Of a stretch of 64,000 nucleotides of DNA, positions 49,408 to 57,994 are shown one piece after another (position 1 is the first letter of the stretch; each line of letters starts with the position of its first letter). The position numbers and the translations under genes were made by a program. The notes beneath the pieces are model-generated. The model was not told the DNA's origin, ran no database searches, and worked only from the letters and a program-made list of their open reading frames with translations. The DNA is from Chlamydiota bacterium (lineage in GTDB: Bacteria > Chlamydiota > Chlamydiia > Chlamydiales > JAAKFR01): NCBI GenBank assembly GCA_021772465.1, contig JAJFLX010000012.1:1-64000 (forward strand), in the 5' to 3' direction.

Positions 49408-51260
49408 AGCAAACTCTTTGGAATCTGTTTTAACTCAGGGTGGCTCTTCTTCGCCACTCGGTAGTCGCGCGGCTCAGGCTCGACATGCCTCTGATCGACC
49501 CTCTCATAGGAGATGCTCGGCTCATCTTTGCAATAGGTAGCAATCGTCGTCTTGAGCCAATTTTTATCATCACGCTCAGGAAACTCAGGCTTGTAGTGCG
49601 AGCCTCGAAATTCATCGCGATGAAGAGCCGATTTGGTCATCACAAGCGCGAGCTCAAGCATCGATCCAAACTGGTGAGCAAACTGATAGGTTTGATTGAG
49701 AAAGCGGCCTCGATCGTCTAAAGAGATTGACTGGTATCTCTCGCGCAGCTCCTTGATCTTATCTATCACCGCAGCCAGATCTTTGTTACACCGCTTTACA
49801 GTGACATGCCGCACCATCACCTCAGCGAGTTCTTCATGCAGGGCATGCACATTCTCCTTCCCTTTTCGCCCCAAAAGATCTTTTCGAAAGGACTCCTCTA
49901 TTGCAAGGGCCTCCTCAAAAATGGATGCTTTGGGCTCAATTTTTTCTTGAACGTAGCGTGGAATTTCATCGCCAGTGATCAGCCCACTGAAAATACAAGA
50001 GAGCAGAGAATTTGCGCCCAGCCGGTTTGCTCCATGGTACTGGTAATCAGATTCCCCGCAGTTGAAAAGTCCTGTGATATTCGACATATGACGAAATCGC
50101 CTCTCCCTGTCTGGGTCATCTGCCGCAGGCCAGTCGACCCACGCACCTCCCATAGAGTAGTGAACCCCTGGAAAAATTTTCATCGGAACTTTGCGAGGAT
50201 CCTCTCCTGTGAATTTTTTGTAGATATCGAGTACCGATTCGAGCTTGTGTAGCCTCTCCTCAGGCAGATGGCGCACATCGAGATAGACCTGCATTTTTCC
50301 CTCCACGCCGAGACCCATCTCACACACCCTTAAAATCTCACGCGCCCCCACATCGCGGCTCACTAAGTTGCCATAGGCGGGGTAAATCTCTTCGAGAAAG
50401 TACCAAGGCTCACCTGTTTTTCCACAAGCGATCACCTCACCCCCAGGCACCTCTATCGTTTTAGAGCTATCGCCTGGCACCCAAATACGCCCCCCTTCCC
50501 CTCGAACCGACTCTGAAATAAGGCGGAGCTTATCGTGACCTGGAATCGAGGAGGGGTGAATCTGGATGAACTCCCCATTGGCATAACGCATCCCTTGCAT
50601 GTAGAGCCTGGCATTTGCAGCTCCTGTGCAAAATGTCGAATTCGTCGACATTTTGAAAATAAGTCCAGGCCCTCCTGTTGCCACAACCACAGCATCTGCT
50701 TTAAGCACTTCGAGCTTCTGGTTGAAAAGATTCATCATCACGATCCCTCGTGCACATCCAAGATCGTCTAGAACAACGCGTAGAAATTCGTGGTTCTCAA
50801 ATTTTTCCACTCTTCCTTTGTGCTCCCACCTCCGCACCTGCTCGTCGAGCGTGTACATCAGCTGCTGCCCTGTTGAGGCGCCACAAAAAACTGTACGATG
50901 ATAAAGCGTCCCTCCAAAGCGGCGCACATCGAGATGTCCATCTGGCATTCGATTGAAAGGGCAGCCAAAACGGTCGAGCATCTGAATCATTTTGGGAGCC
51001 GCTAAACACATCTCGACAATAGGAGGCTGATTGGCTAAAAAATCGCCAGACTTGATCGTATCGTAAGCATGAATCAGAGGAGAGTCGCCCTCATTTTTCA
51101 GATTAAGAGCCGCATTGATTCCCCCTTGGGCGCAAACTGAGTGAGACCGCTTCACCTTGGTCACAGAGACGAGTTTCACATGGAACCCATTTTCTGCAAG
51201 GCGCATCGTCGCTGCAAGTCCTGCAAGTCCCCCACCTACCACAATCGCTACCCCAGCCAA
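49404..51260 (-). CDS. sdhA: Succinate dehydrogenase flavoprotein subunit
   Basis: The protein is about 618 residues. The FAD-binding VAIVVGGGLAGLAATMRLAE is at the N-terminus, with SHSVCAQGGINAAL (flavinylated His region), RRFGGTLYHRTVFCGASTGQQL, HPSSIPGH and the RGEGGRIW active-site motif. GCGESDYQYHGANRLGANSLLSC-like residues bind FAD. I place the start at TTG 51260, preceded by GGGGGG with good spacing and overlapping the sdhC stop by 13 bp. The frame runs open to 51305, but those residues lie over sdhC, and the alternative GTG 51242 would cut into the nucleotide fold. Confidence 0.95.
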   Translation of the reverse strand: MAGVAIVVGGGLAGLAATMRLAENGFHVKLVSVTKVKRSHSVCAQGGINAALNLKNEGDSPLIHAYDTIKSGDFLANQPPIVEMCLAAPKMIQMLDRFGCPFNRMPDGHLDVRRFGGTLYHRTVFCGASTGQQLMYTLDEQVRRWEHKGRVEKFENHEFLRVVLDDLGCARGIVMMNLFNQKLEVLKADAVVVATGGPGLIFKMSTNSTFCTGAANARLYMQGMRYANGEFIQIHPSSIPGHDKLRLISESVRGEGGRIWVPGDSSKTIEVPGGEVIACGKTGEPWYFLEEIYPAYGNLVSRDVGAREILRVCEMGLGVEGKMQVYLDVRHLPEERLHKLESVLDIYKKFTGEDPRKVPMKIFPGVHYSMGGAWVDWPAADDPDRERRFRHMSNITGLFNCGESDYQYHGANRLGANSLLSCIFSGLITGDEIPRYVQEKIEPKASIFEEALAIEESFRKDLLGRKGKENVHALHEELAEVMVRHVTVKRCNKDLAAVIDKIKELRERYQSISLDDRGRFLNQTYQFAHQFGSMLELALVMTKSALHRDEFRGSHYKPEFPERDDKNWLKTTIATYCKDEPSISYERVDQRHVEPEPRDYRVAKKSHPELKQIPKSLL

Positions 51261-51970
51261 TAGACCCCCCAAATAGCTACAAGTCCCATGGCCATCACTG
51301 CCCACATCAAAAGAGTTGTCACAATCCTCATCACCGCTTGCACGCGTCTTGTCAATATGAGGCCCCAGCTGATCAGAAGCGTCCAGAGACCATTGAATGC
51401 ATGGTAAGAGGAAGCCACCACAAAAACGGTGTAGAGAATAACCATCGCAGGGCTTTTAAATGTTGCTTTCACGACCTCAAGAAAAGCAGCTCCCATGCTT
51501 CCCCCCAGATAGGAGCCATCAAAGAGCGGCTCGGGATAGCGAAGAAAGCGCATCTGCACAACATGGGCGATCACACCAACTAAGATGACCCAAGAGGTGA
51601 TCCGTTGCCAACTAAACGCGCGGTTACGCTTGTATTGAGGAAGTGAAGGATTTTTTCCACTGCCACGAAAGGAGTTCAGACGTGCGGTGTAGGCATATTT
51701 CACCCCCCAGATGCCGTGGATAAAAAAGGGGGTTGCTATGAACAAAATTTCGATGAGCTTTAGATAGGGGAGGGAGTGGATTTTGTTGACCGCAGCCACA
51801 AAACCTGAGCCCCCATTGAAGGCGGCTTGTGAGTTCACATAAAGGTGTTCAAAGAGATAGATAACAAGCGCAAGTCCCATGAGCGAATGAAGACGACGGA
51901 AAATAAAGGGCCTAGGGAGTTTGAGTCGCTCGTCGCTAGGAAATTTTTTCTCATGAACCGGAGTCGTCAT
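51248..51970 (-). CDS. sdhC: Succinate dehydrogenase cytochrome b558 subunit
   Basis: The 240-residue membrane anchor has five hydrophobic helices and the His residues expected for diheme type B quinone reductases: FRRLHSLMGLAL, LFEHLY, HGIWGVKY, HVVQMRF and SYHAFNGLW. It anchors SdhA and SdhB and passes electrons to (mena)quinone. It is the first gene of sdhC-sdhA-sdhB. No clear promoter hexamers are seen upstream within the 59-bp gap to the preceding gene. Confidence 0.94.
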   Translation of the reverse strand: MTTPVHEKKFPSDERLKLPRPFIFRRLHSLMGLALVIYLFEHLYVNSQAAFNGGSGFVAAVNKIHSLPYLKLIEILFIATPFFIHGIWGVKYAYTARLNSFRGSGKNPSLPQYKRNRAFSWQRITSWVILVGVIAHVVQMRFLRYPEPLFDGSYLGGSMGAAFLEVVKATFKSPAMVILYTVFVVASSYHAFNGLWTLLISWGLILTRRVQAVMRIVTTLLMWAVMAMGLVAIWGVYWLG

Positions 51971-52029
51971 AGAGATACGAGCCTATCATCCTCATCGCTG
52001 AGTGACAATCAAATCTTTTTTTTCAGAAA

Positions 52030-52608
52030 TCAGTTAAAAAAGATCCTGCCGTTGCTTGTCTCAACATTTAAAGTTAGAACCACCTCTGCCTCTGGATTAT
52101 GAATAAAAGTCTTATTCCAAAAACCAATCCATCCCTTTTTTTTGAGTTGATCAGAGGCGATTACTTTGCCGCGAGTCGAAGTCTTCGTGTGAATCACAAG
52201 TCCCACATCGGAGGGCAGAGTGATCACCACATCTTCTTTCAACCCACGAATGTTGATCTCACAACTCTGCTCCCATTTTCCCCCGAGATCAAATTCCATC
52301 GCGCAATTGGTACAAAGAAAATTGACCACCTGTAAAATAGGAAACGCACCTGTGAGTTTAGCATCAAGATGACCAAAGCCCCCCTCGTAGTTGAGGGTTT
52401 CAAGCAGCGGGTACTCCCCAGTCAGGTCAAATTCGACCCGTTTTTTACGCCTTGCATCGATATCGATGTTTTCGAGGTTTGAGAAAACACCAGAAAAATC
52501 GTAACGGTCGATCCGCTGGGTCTGCTTTCTCTCTTTAAATGTCGAAATCGAGGGATCAAAAGCGAACACCGAAGAGGTCAGGATGAAAAAAAAGAGTAGA
52601 AAACGCAC
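52030..52608 (-). CDS. Unknown exported beta-rich protein (192 aa)
   Basis: It has a signal peptide, MRFLLFFFILTSSVFAFD (cleavage near VFA-F). The mature part has repeated beta-strand pairs (VEFDLTGEYPLLETLNYEG, LDAKLTGAFPILQVVNFL, AMEFDLGGKWEQ) and ends in LTLNVETSNGRIFF. This resembles toastrack/DUF4097-like beta-prism proteins, which often bind or shape the envelope; the assignment is tentative. One CTNC motif is present. It lies between sdhC and tRNA-Leu. Confidence 0.65.
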   Translation of the reverse strand: MRFLLFFFILTSSVFAFDPSISTFKERKQTQRIDRYDFSGVFSNLENIDIDARRKKRVEFDLTGEYPLLETLNYEGGFGHLDAKLTGAFPILQVVNFLCTNCAMEFDLGGKWEQSCEINIRGLKEDVVITLPSDVGLVIHTKTSTRGKVIASDQLKKKGWIGFWNKTFIHNPEAEVVLTLNVETSNGRIFFN

Positions 52609-52627
52609 TTCAAGATCCTCTTAGGTT

Positions 52628-52711
52628 TGCGAAAGGGGGGACTTGAACCCCCACGGAGTTTCCTCCACTACCACCTCAAGGTAGCGCGTATACCAATTCC
52701 GCCACTTCCGC
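52628..52711 (-). tRNA. tRNA-Leu (anticodon GAG)
   Basis: The 84-nt class II tRNA has acceptor GCGGAAG/CTTTCGC, the D-arm TGGCGGAATTGGTATACGC, anticodon stem CTACC/GGTAG with loop TTGAGGT (anticodon GAG, decoding CUC and CUU), a long variable arm and T-loop GGTTCAAGTCC. No CCA is encoded. Confidence 0.95.
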
Positions 52712-52728
52712 GAAAGTCGTGGCCCGCC

Positions 52729-52758
52729 ATCGTACCAACTCTCTCCCCTTTCCAGCAA
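52729..52758 (-). promoter_or_regulatory. Promoter of tRNA-Leu
   Basis: TTGCTG (52753-52758) and TACGAT (52729-52734) on the minus strand have an 18-bp spacer. The -10 lies 17 nt before the tRNA 5' end. Confidence 0.55.
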
Positions 52759-52777
52759 GGGGTTTGTCAGCTATACT

Positions 52778-53008
52778 GTGGGGGTGAAATTTTTTCTTCT
52801 TCTCATGATCCGCCTCTACCAACTCTGCATCAGCCCCTTTCTCGGCTCCTGCTGCCGCTTCTACCCGAGCTGCTCAGAGTATGCGCGCGAAGCTCTTGAG
52901 GTTTATGGAGTTTGGAAAGGGAGTTGGCTCACCTTCAAACGACTCGTCAAATGTGGCCCATGGCACCGTGGAGGCTACGACCCTGTTAGTTCGGAGGAGG
53001 AATCTTGA
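52778..53008 (+). CDS. yidD: Membrane protein insertion efficiency factor YidD
   Basis: The 76-residue protein has the family pattern [35 protein letters not shown], then [24 protein letters not shown]. The conserved Cys residues and the CGPWHxGGxDPV end are diagnostic. YidD assists YidC-dependent membrane insertion at the inner membrane. The start is GTG 52778 or GTG 52784. The 3' end overlaps the converging LysM gene by 23 bp. No yidC is nearby. Confidence 0.93.
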   Translation: MGVKFFLLLMIRLYQLCISPFLGSCCRFYPSCSEYAREALEVYGVWKGSWLTFKRLVKCGPWHRGGYDPVSSEEES

Positions 53009-54074
53009 GCGTCTTGCCTGGCTGGAGCACATCCGTCTTAAGCTGATTGTAACGTTTGAGCTCTTCGAGAGAGACATGGTATTTTTTTGCGATCAGCCAG
53101 AGCGATTCTCCTCGGGCGATCACGTGAACACGGGGATCGGGAGCGGCAGGGGGTTTATCGAGAAAAGCGGGCCTTTTTTGACCAAAAGCGATCAAACGTT
53201 TTTCAGCTTTTTCAATCAAATTTTCATCGCGTGGAGAACCTGCAAGGCGGGTCAAAAATCCCACAGCCTCCTGCGTTCTCGTATCGAGAAGCTCGATCAA
53301 ACAGTGGGCTTGACGATCGGTGAGCTGCTTAAGGGCAAAATCAGGGTCTGTTATCAGCAGCAAATAGGCAGCAGTCTTTGAGCCACTCTCCAAATAATTG
53401 ACGAGCAGGCGCTGCCGGCTTCTCGCCGAGAAATCGCACGCCATTTTCTGCTCACTGTCGAAATCAGCGAGCGGGTGCCACCCTCCTTCACTCACCATTT
53501 TGAGAAGTGTCCCTTTTTGAATCGGAAGCCCTGTGCGGTTAAATAATGTCTGAAGCTGCAAGAAAGGAGGGGTTTGACAAAGGTGCGCTAAAAGGTCCCT
53601 ATCATCTGGAGAGCTCTCCAGCTGTTTGAAGAGTCCTTCAAGAGTAAATGGGTAGCGCTCCCTCTCGTTAAAGGCTAGAAGCTGCTCAAACTCTGCATCG
53701 CTTAGATGGAAAAAAAAGGTCAGCTCCTCCCATCTGCACGTCTCAAGCGAGCTCTTTTGAAGCCCCCGATAGGGGTCGAAGTGGTGGTAGGTGTAAAGCG
53801 CTGCAAGGGCAAAATCTCGCACCAAGTACCCCTCTTTCGCCTCCCTTCTGTCCTCTAAAAGAGCGATGAGAGAATCATAAGATTTTGAGCGCAAAGAATT
53901 AAGAGATTCAGAATCGAGAGGCTCTTTTTTGACAACTGTGACCTTTTTAGGAGCGTAGGCAAAGTGAAGGGGGCTCTCTCTTACTAGAAAGTAGAAAAAG
54001 AGTCCTATAAGCAGCGCGTTAAGTGCAGCGCTTAGAATCAAAACTTGGACAAGGAGACGAACTTTTTTGGGCAA
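52986..54074 (-). CDS. Membrane-anchored LysM-domain protein (362 aa)
   Basis: The protein has one N-terminal helix ([25 protein letters not shown]) and a helical middle region of about 250 residues with regular Leu and Glu spacing. The C-terminal LysM motif is [44 protein letters not shown]. LysM binds GlcNAc-containing glycans, so it may link the inner membrane to the thin chlamydial peptidoglycan at division. A protein of this kind precedes pheT in chlamydial genomes as I recall, and that is its position here (divergent, 66 bp between). The catalytic partner is unknown. Confidence 0.85.
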   Translation of the reverse strand: MPKKVRLLVQVLILSAALNALLIGLFFYFLVRESPLHFAYAPKKVTVVKKEPLDSESLNSLRSKSYDSLIALLEDRREAKEGYLVRDFALAALYTYHHFDPYRGLQKSSLETCRWEELTFFFHLSDAEFEQLLAFNERERYPFTLEGLFKQLESSPDDRDLLAHLCQTPPFLQLQTLFNRTGLPIQKGTLLKMVSEGGWHPLADFDSEQKMACDFSARSRQRLLVNYLESGSKTAAYLLLITDPDFALKQLTDRQAHCLIELLDTRTQEAVGFLTRLAGSPRDENLIEKAEKRLIAFGQKRPAFLDKPPAAPDPRVHVIARGESLWLIAKKYHVSLEELKRYNQLKTDVLQPGKTLKIPPPN

Positions 54075-54098
54075 GGTTATGCGTCCATGATAACTTTC

Positions 54099-54127
54099 TT
54101 GTAAGTATAGGAGTTCTCTCGTAAAAT
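54099..54127 (+). promoter_or_regulatory. Putative promoter for pheT
   Basis: TTGTAA (54099-54104) and TAAAAT (54122-54127) have a 17-bp spacer. The predicted start is only about 7 nt before the ATG, so the leader would be very short; AGGAAAGT lies directly before the start codon. Confidence 0.4.
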
Positions 54128-54140
54128 CCCATAGGAAAGT

Positions 54141-56546
54141 ATGAAAGTTTCACTCAATTGGCTTAAAGAATACCTGCCTACTGAGCTCTCTGCCCACCAG
54201 ATTGCAGAGAAGCTAACCCTCACTGGACTTGAGGTAGAATCAGTAGAGCCCCTCAAGTTTTCATTTCAAGGGGTTGTCGTCGCAGAGGTGCTCGAAACGA
54301 GAGCACACCCTGATGCCGACAAGCTCTGCGTTGCAACTGTGTCAGATGGAATGCAAACTTTTTCAGTCGTTTGTGGCGCTCCTAACTGCCGAAAGGGGCT
54401 AAAAACGGCTCTAGCTCCAGTGGGTGCGACCTTGACAGACGCCAAAGGGAAAAAAATTCTCATCGAGGAGAGTGAGCTGCGGGGCGTTTTCTCATCTGGC
54501 ATGCTTTGCTCTGCTGATGAGCTCGGGCTGCCAGGAGGTGGACTTGGCATCCTCGAACTTCCCACCTCAGCCCCTCTTGGAACCCCACTTGTCACCTTGT
54601 TTAGCGACACGCAGCTTGAGATTGCGCTCACACCTAATTTAGTCCACTGCGCGAACCTACGCGGTCTTGCTCGTGAACTCGCGGCAATCACCGGAGAGCC
54701 CTTGAAGTTCCCCTCTTTCGCCCCCCCTGAAAATGGAGCGCAAAGCCCTCAAAAGAGCGTCACCCTCACAGTTTCCAGCCCCCAAGCCTCTCCCCGCTAC
54801 GCTTGCCGTTTGATCACAAATGTTCGAGTGGCTCCTTCACCCCTTTGGCTGCAAAGGAGACTTCTCACTTGTGGAATCCGACCTATCAACAATGTGGTCG
54901 ACATCACAAATTTCGTTCTTCTCGAGTGCGGCCAGCCGCTACACGCTTTCGATTTCGCACAGCTCGCTGGATCTCATGTGGTGGTTCGGTCAGCAAAGGA
55001 AGGCGAGAGCCTTGTCACACTCGATGGGAAAGAACGCCTTTTAGACCCCAGTGTGCTCGTCATCTCTGACGACGAAAAGCCCATCGCCCTTGCGGGGGTC
55101 ATGGGGGGAGAGGAGACTGAAGTGAGTGAAAAAACCGAGACTATTTTGCTCGAATCGGCATACTTTGAGCCGAGAGAGGTGAGGAAAACAAGCCGCCTCT
55201 TTGGACTCAAAACCGAGGCCTCCTACCGTTTTGAGCGTGGAACCGATCCAAATGGAGTGATCGAAGCGCTTGAAAGGGCAGCCTCTCTTTTAGCCGAGCT
55301 CACAGGGGGAACTCCCCTCAAAGGGATCGTAGAGAGCTCAGCTCAAACATTCTCTCCAAAAAAACTTTCAGTGCGCCTCCACCGCATCAATACTATCCTC
55401 GGAACTCAGCTCTCTTTGAGCGAGGTCGAGTCGCTCCTCTCACGCATCGATCTTGAGATCCTGTACTCCTCTGAAGAGCACCTAGAGGTCGCTGCCCCTA
55501 CCTACCGCCATGACCTCACTCAAGAGATCGACCTCATTGAGGAGGTTGCCAGGCTCTATGGTTTCGACAACATCGTCCACAAGAGCCCTGTGAAATTCCG
55601 TACAGGTACGCTTTCGCACTCTCCTGAATACCTCTCTGAGCGAGGTGCCAAGCGCAAACTCGTAGCCTGCGGCTTGCAAGAGGTGCTCACTTGCGATTTG
55701 ATCAGCAAAGAGCAAGCGAGCTGGATCCACCCAAACTGCATCCCTTCGCGCAACTTGATACACCTGCTCAACCCAAGCTCGCGTGCCCACTCCGTTCTGC
55801 GCCCCTCTTTGCTCCCCGGGCTACTCGAAGTTGTCAAAACAAATATTCACCACGGCACCTCTACTCTCCACGCTTTTGAGGTGGGGCGTTTGCACTTCAC
55901 TACAAAAGAAGATCGTCCTTTCGAACCGCTTGTCGCCTCCCTTGTCTTAACAGGGCTACGCTCCCCTTACCACTTTGAAAGCAAGGAGACCCTCGTCGAT
56001 TTTCTCGATCTCAAGGGAGTTGTCGAAAATTTGCTCCAAAGCTTCCAAGTCGACTTGGCTACCTTTGAGGCCTCCTCTTTTGAAAATTTTCACCCCAGCA
56101 GACAGGCAGCTCTCCGAGTGGGAGAGATTGAGATCGGACATCTAGGTGAAATCCACCCGAGCACTTTGCAAGCAGCTGGGATAGCGCAGCCTGTTTTTTT
56201 TGCAGAGCTCGGGCTCAATGACCTCGAAGCTGCTCGCGGGAAAAAACAGAAACAAATGAAGCCTTTGCCGCAATTTCCCGCTTCGAGTCGAGATTGGACC
56301 GTCACCCTTCCTGAATCGCTTCCAGTCGGCCAAGTGCTCGAGCAGATCGATCAGACGCAATCGACTCTTCTTGAATCGGTTTTGCTTCTTGACGTATACA
56401 GAAGCGACGCTCTAGGATCGGAGCGAAAAAATGTCAGCTTCCGCTTTATTTATCGCAGCCTCGAAAAAACGCTCTCCGTTAAAGAGGTGGAGGCTGAGCA
56501 TAGCAGAATCATCAAAACGATTACCCAAAACGAGGATCAATTATGA
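54141..56546 (+). CDS. pheT: Phenylalanyl-tRNA synthetase beta subunit
   Basis: The 801-residue protein has the N-terminal MKVSLNWLKEYLP, a tRNA-binding EMAP-like domain (residues 40-150, ETRAHPDADKLCVATV and VVCGAPNCRKGLKTALAPVGA), B3/B4 editing domains (DITNFVLLECGQPLHAFDF), B5, the catalytic-like core and a C-terminal ferredoxin-fold anticodon-binding domain (LPQFPASSRDWTVTLPE). It forms the alpha2-beta2 enzyme with PheS, which is not in the window. It is coupled to the following lipoprotein gene by ATGA. Confidence 0.97.
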   Translation: MKVSLNWLKEYLPTELSAHQIAEKLTLTGLEVESVEPLKFSFQGVVVAEVLETRAHPDADKLCVATVSDGMQTFSVVCGAPNCRKGLKTALAPVGATLTDAKGKKILIEESELRGVFSSGMLCSADELGLPGGGLGILELPTSAPLGTPLVTLFSDTQLEIALTPNLVHCANLRGLARELAAITGEPLKFPSFAPPENGAQSPQKSVTLTVSSPQASPRYACRLITNVRVAPSPLWLQRRLLTCGIRPINNVVDITNFVLLECGQPLHAFDFAQLAGSHVVVRSAKEGESLVTLDGKERLLDPSVLVISDDEKPIALAGVMGGEETEVSEKTETILLESAYFEPREVRKTSRLFGLKTEASYRFERGTDPNGVIEALERAASLLAELTGGTPLKGIVESSAQTFSPKKLSVRLHRINTILGTQLSLSEVESLLSRIDLEILYSSEEHLEVAAPTYRHDLTQEIDLIEEVARLYGFDNIVHKSPVKFRTGTLSHSPEYLSERGAKRKLVACGLQEVLTCDLISKEQASWIHPNCIPSRNLIHLLNPSSRAHSVLRPSLLPGLLEVVKTNIHHGTSTLHAFEVGRLHFTTKEDRPFEPLVASLVLTGLRSPYHFESKETLVDFLDLKGVVENLLQSFQVDLATFEASSFENFHPSRQAALRVGEIEIGHLGEIHPSTLQAAGIAQPVFFAELGLNDLEAARGKKQKQMKPLPQFPASSRDWTVTLPESLPVGQVLEQIDQTQSTLLESVLLLDVYRSDALGSERKNVSFRFIYRSLEKTLSVKEVEAEHSRIIKTITQNEDQL

Positions 56547-57490
56547 AGCACTTTACTATCTTTGCCTTAGCTTCTCTCAGCTTAGCCCTAGGGGGTTGTA
56601 GAAATGGAAATGAAGATATCGTTCAGTCGACCTACATTCATAAATATGGCGTACCTGTTGCTAAAAGCGACTGGGATGCTGGAGGAAAAACAGGAAAAAT
56701 CATCTCCCTTAAAACGGATGGAGTTACTGTTGCGAAAGGGTATGTGGATGGAGTTTTAAATGGCGAGACGACCTACAGCTTCTCCAACTCCTCGACTGTC
56801 CAATTTGTCGAGGTCTATGAAAAGGGTGAGCTCACTGCTAAAAGAGAGAATTACGCGAGTGGTGTACCCATGTGCGAACAGCTCTTTCGTGAGGATGTAC
56901 TTGTCAAACAAACGAGATGGTATGAGGCTGGTACTCCAACAGCTATTGAGACCTACCAAGGTGTTTTCTTAGCAAACGGAGAGTACCGTACTTTAGATAA
57001 TGAAGTAGAAGCTCGAGTACAAAATGGTGAGGGGACGCGCATCTGCCGATCAGGTGAGGGGGGGTTGATTTCTAAAGACACCTTCCACGCTGGGGACATG
57101 GTCGAAAGGATCACCTATTTCCAAAATAGCGACCCCTCAACACTTGCTTCCTATCAGATGGGAAAGATCCACGGCACACGCCTCACCTACCTTCCTGGAG
57201 GGCTCCCTTGCACTCTAGAGCAATGGGTCCACGGTGAGCAGCAAGGGACGACTGTCGTCTATCAAAATGGAGAGAAATACGCAGAAGTGCCTTATATTGC
57301 TGGGAAGAAGCATGGAGTTGAAGTGCGTTTTCGCGATGGCGAGCAAAGAGTGGAAGAGATCACCTGGGTAGAGGGTGAGCAGCACGGCAAGCGCACTCTT
57401 TACGCTGAGGGGGGAGCAAAAACCCAGTGGTATCACCACGGCGAGCTCGTTTCTCGTACCCTTTTTGAGCGCATGAACGTCCCTCATTAA
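56543..57490 (+). CDS. YwqK/MORN-like repeat lipoprotein (315 aa)
   Basis: The signal peptide ends LALGGC-R, a lipobox. The mature protein is a series of repeats of about 22 residues with GxxxGxxxxYxxGG-like cores: KGYVDGVLNGETTYSF, HGTRLTYLPGGLPCTLEQWVHGEQQGTTVVYQNG, AGKKHGVEVRFRDG and EGEQHGKRTLYAEGG. This is the YwqK family of antitoxin-like or MORN-related repeats. The role in chlamydiae is unknown; the same position between pheT and ogt is occupied by a hypothetical gene in C. trachomatis. It is coupled to pheT, an unusual combination. Confidence 0.82.
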   Translation: MKHFTIFALASLSLALGGCRNGNEDIVQSTYIHKYGVPVAKSDWDAGGKTGKIISLKTDGVTVAKGYVDGVLNGETTYSFSNSSTVQFVEVYEKGELTAKRENYASGVPMCEQLFREDVLVKQTRWYEAGTPTAIETYQGVFLANGEYRTLDNEVEARVQNGEGTRICRSGEGGLISKDTFHAGDMVERITYFQNSDPSTLASYQMGKIHGTRLTYLPGGLPCTLEQWVHGEQQGTTVVYQNGEKYAEVPYIAGKKHGVEVRFRDGEQRVEEITWVEGEQHGKRTLYAEGGAKTQWYHHGELVSRTLFERMNVPH

Positions 57491-57493
57491 GCG

Positions 57494-57940
57494 ATGTCTT
57501 CTCCAGCTATTCAACTCCAGATCGAAAGCATGGAGGGAAAAATCACCCGAGTTGAGCTACAGCCCAGCTCAGGTGGTTTTTCTTGGCACCTTCTCACCCC
57601 CGACCCTCATTTAGAAAAACAAATTGACCGATTCCTCTCTGCATACCTCGAGAAAAAAGAGGCTCCCCTTCCCCCTTATAGTATAGAGCAAGCCTCTCCA
57701 TTTTTAAAAAAAGTGTTACTAAACCTTGCTGAAATCCCTTTCGGCCACTCCCTCACATACAAGGAGCTGGCTGACACCCTCTCGACAGCTCCCCGGGCAG
57801 TTGGTGGAGCGCTCGGGCGCAATCCCATCCCCTTTTTCCTCCCTTGCCACCGTGTGGTTGCTAAAGAGGGGCTGGGAGGGTTCTCATGTGGCCTGGATTT
57901 AAAAAAAGAGTTACTAAAATTTGAAATAAAAAACCAATAA
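57494..57940 (+). CDS. ogt: Methylated-DNA-protein cysteine methyltransferase
   Basis: The 148-residue suicide repair protein has IPFGHSLTYKELADTL, APRAVGGALGRNPIPFFLPCHRVVAKEGLGGFSCGLDLKKELL. The acceptor is the Cys of PCHRV, and the HTH-like helix precedes it. It removes methyl groups from O6-methylguanine. It follows the YwqK lipoprotein by 3 bp and matches the chlamydial pheT-hypothetical-ada order. Confidence 0.95.
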   Translation: MSSPAIQLQIESMEGKITRVELQPSSGGFSWHLLTPDPHLEKQIDRFLSAYLEKKEAPLPPYSIEQASPFLKKVLLNLAEIPFGHSLTYKELADTLSTAPRAVGGALGRNPIPFFLPCHRVVAKEGLGGFSCGLDLKKELLKFEIKNQ

Positions 57941-57994
57941 TACCTTAATGATTAATTGTTATAATTTACCCTAAATAAATTATAGGTCTGTTGT

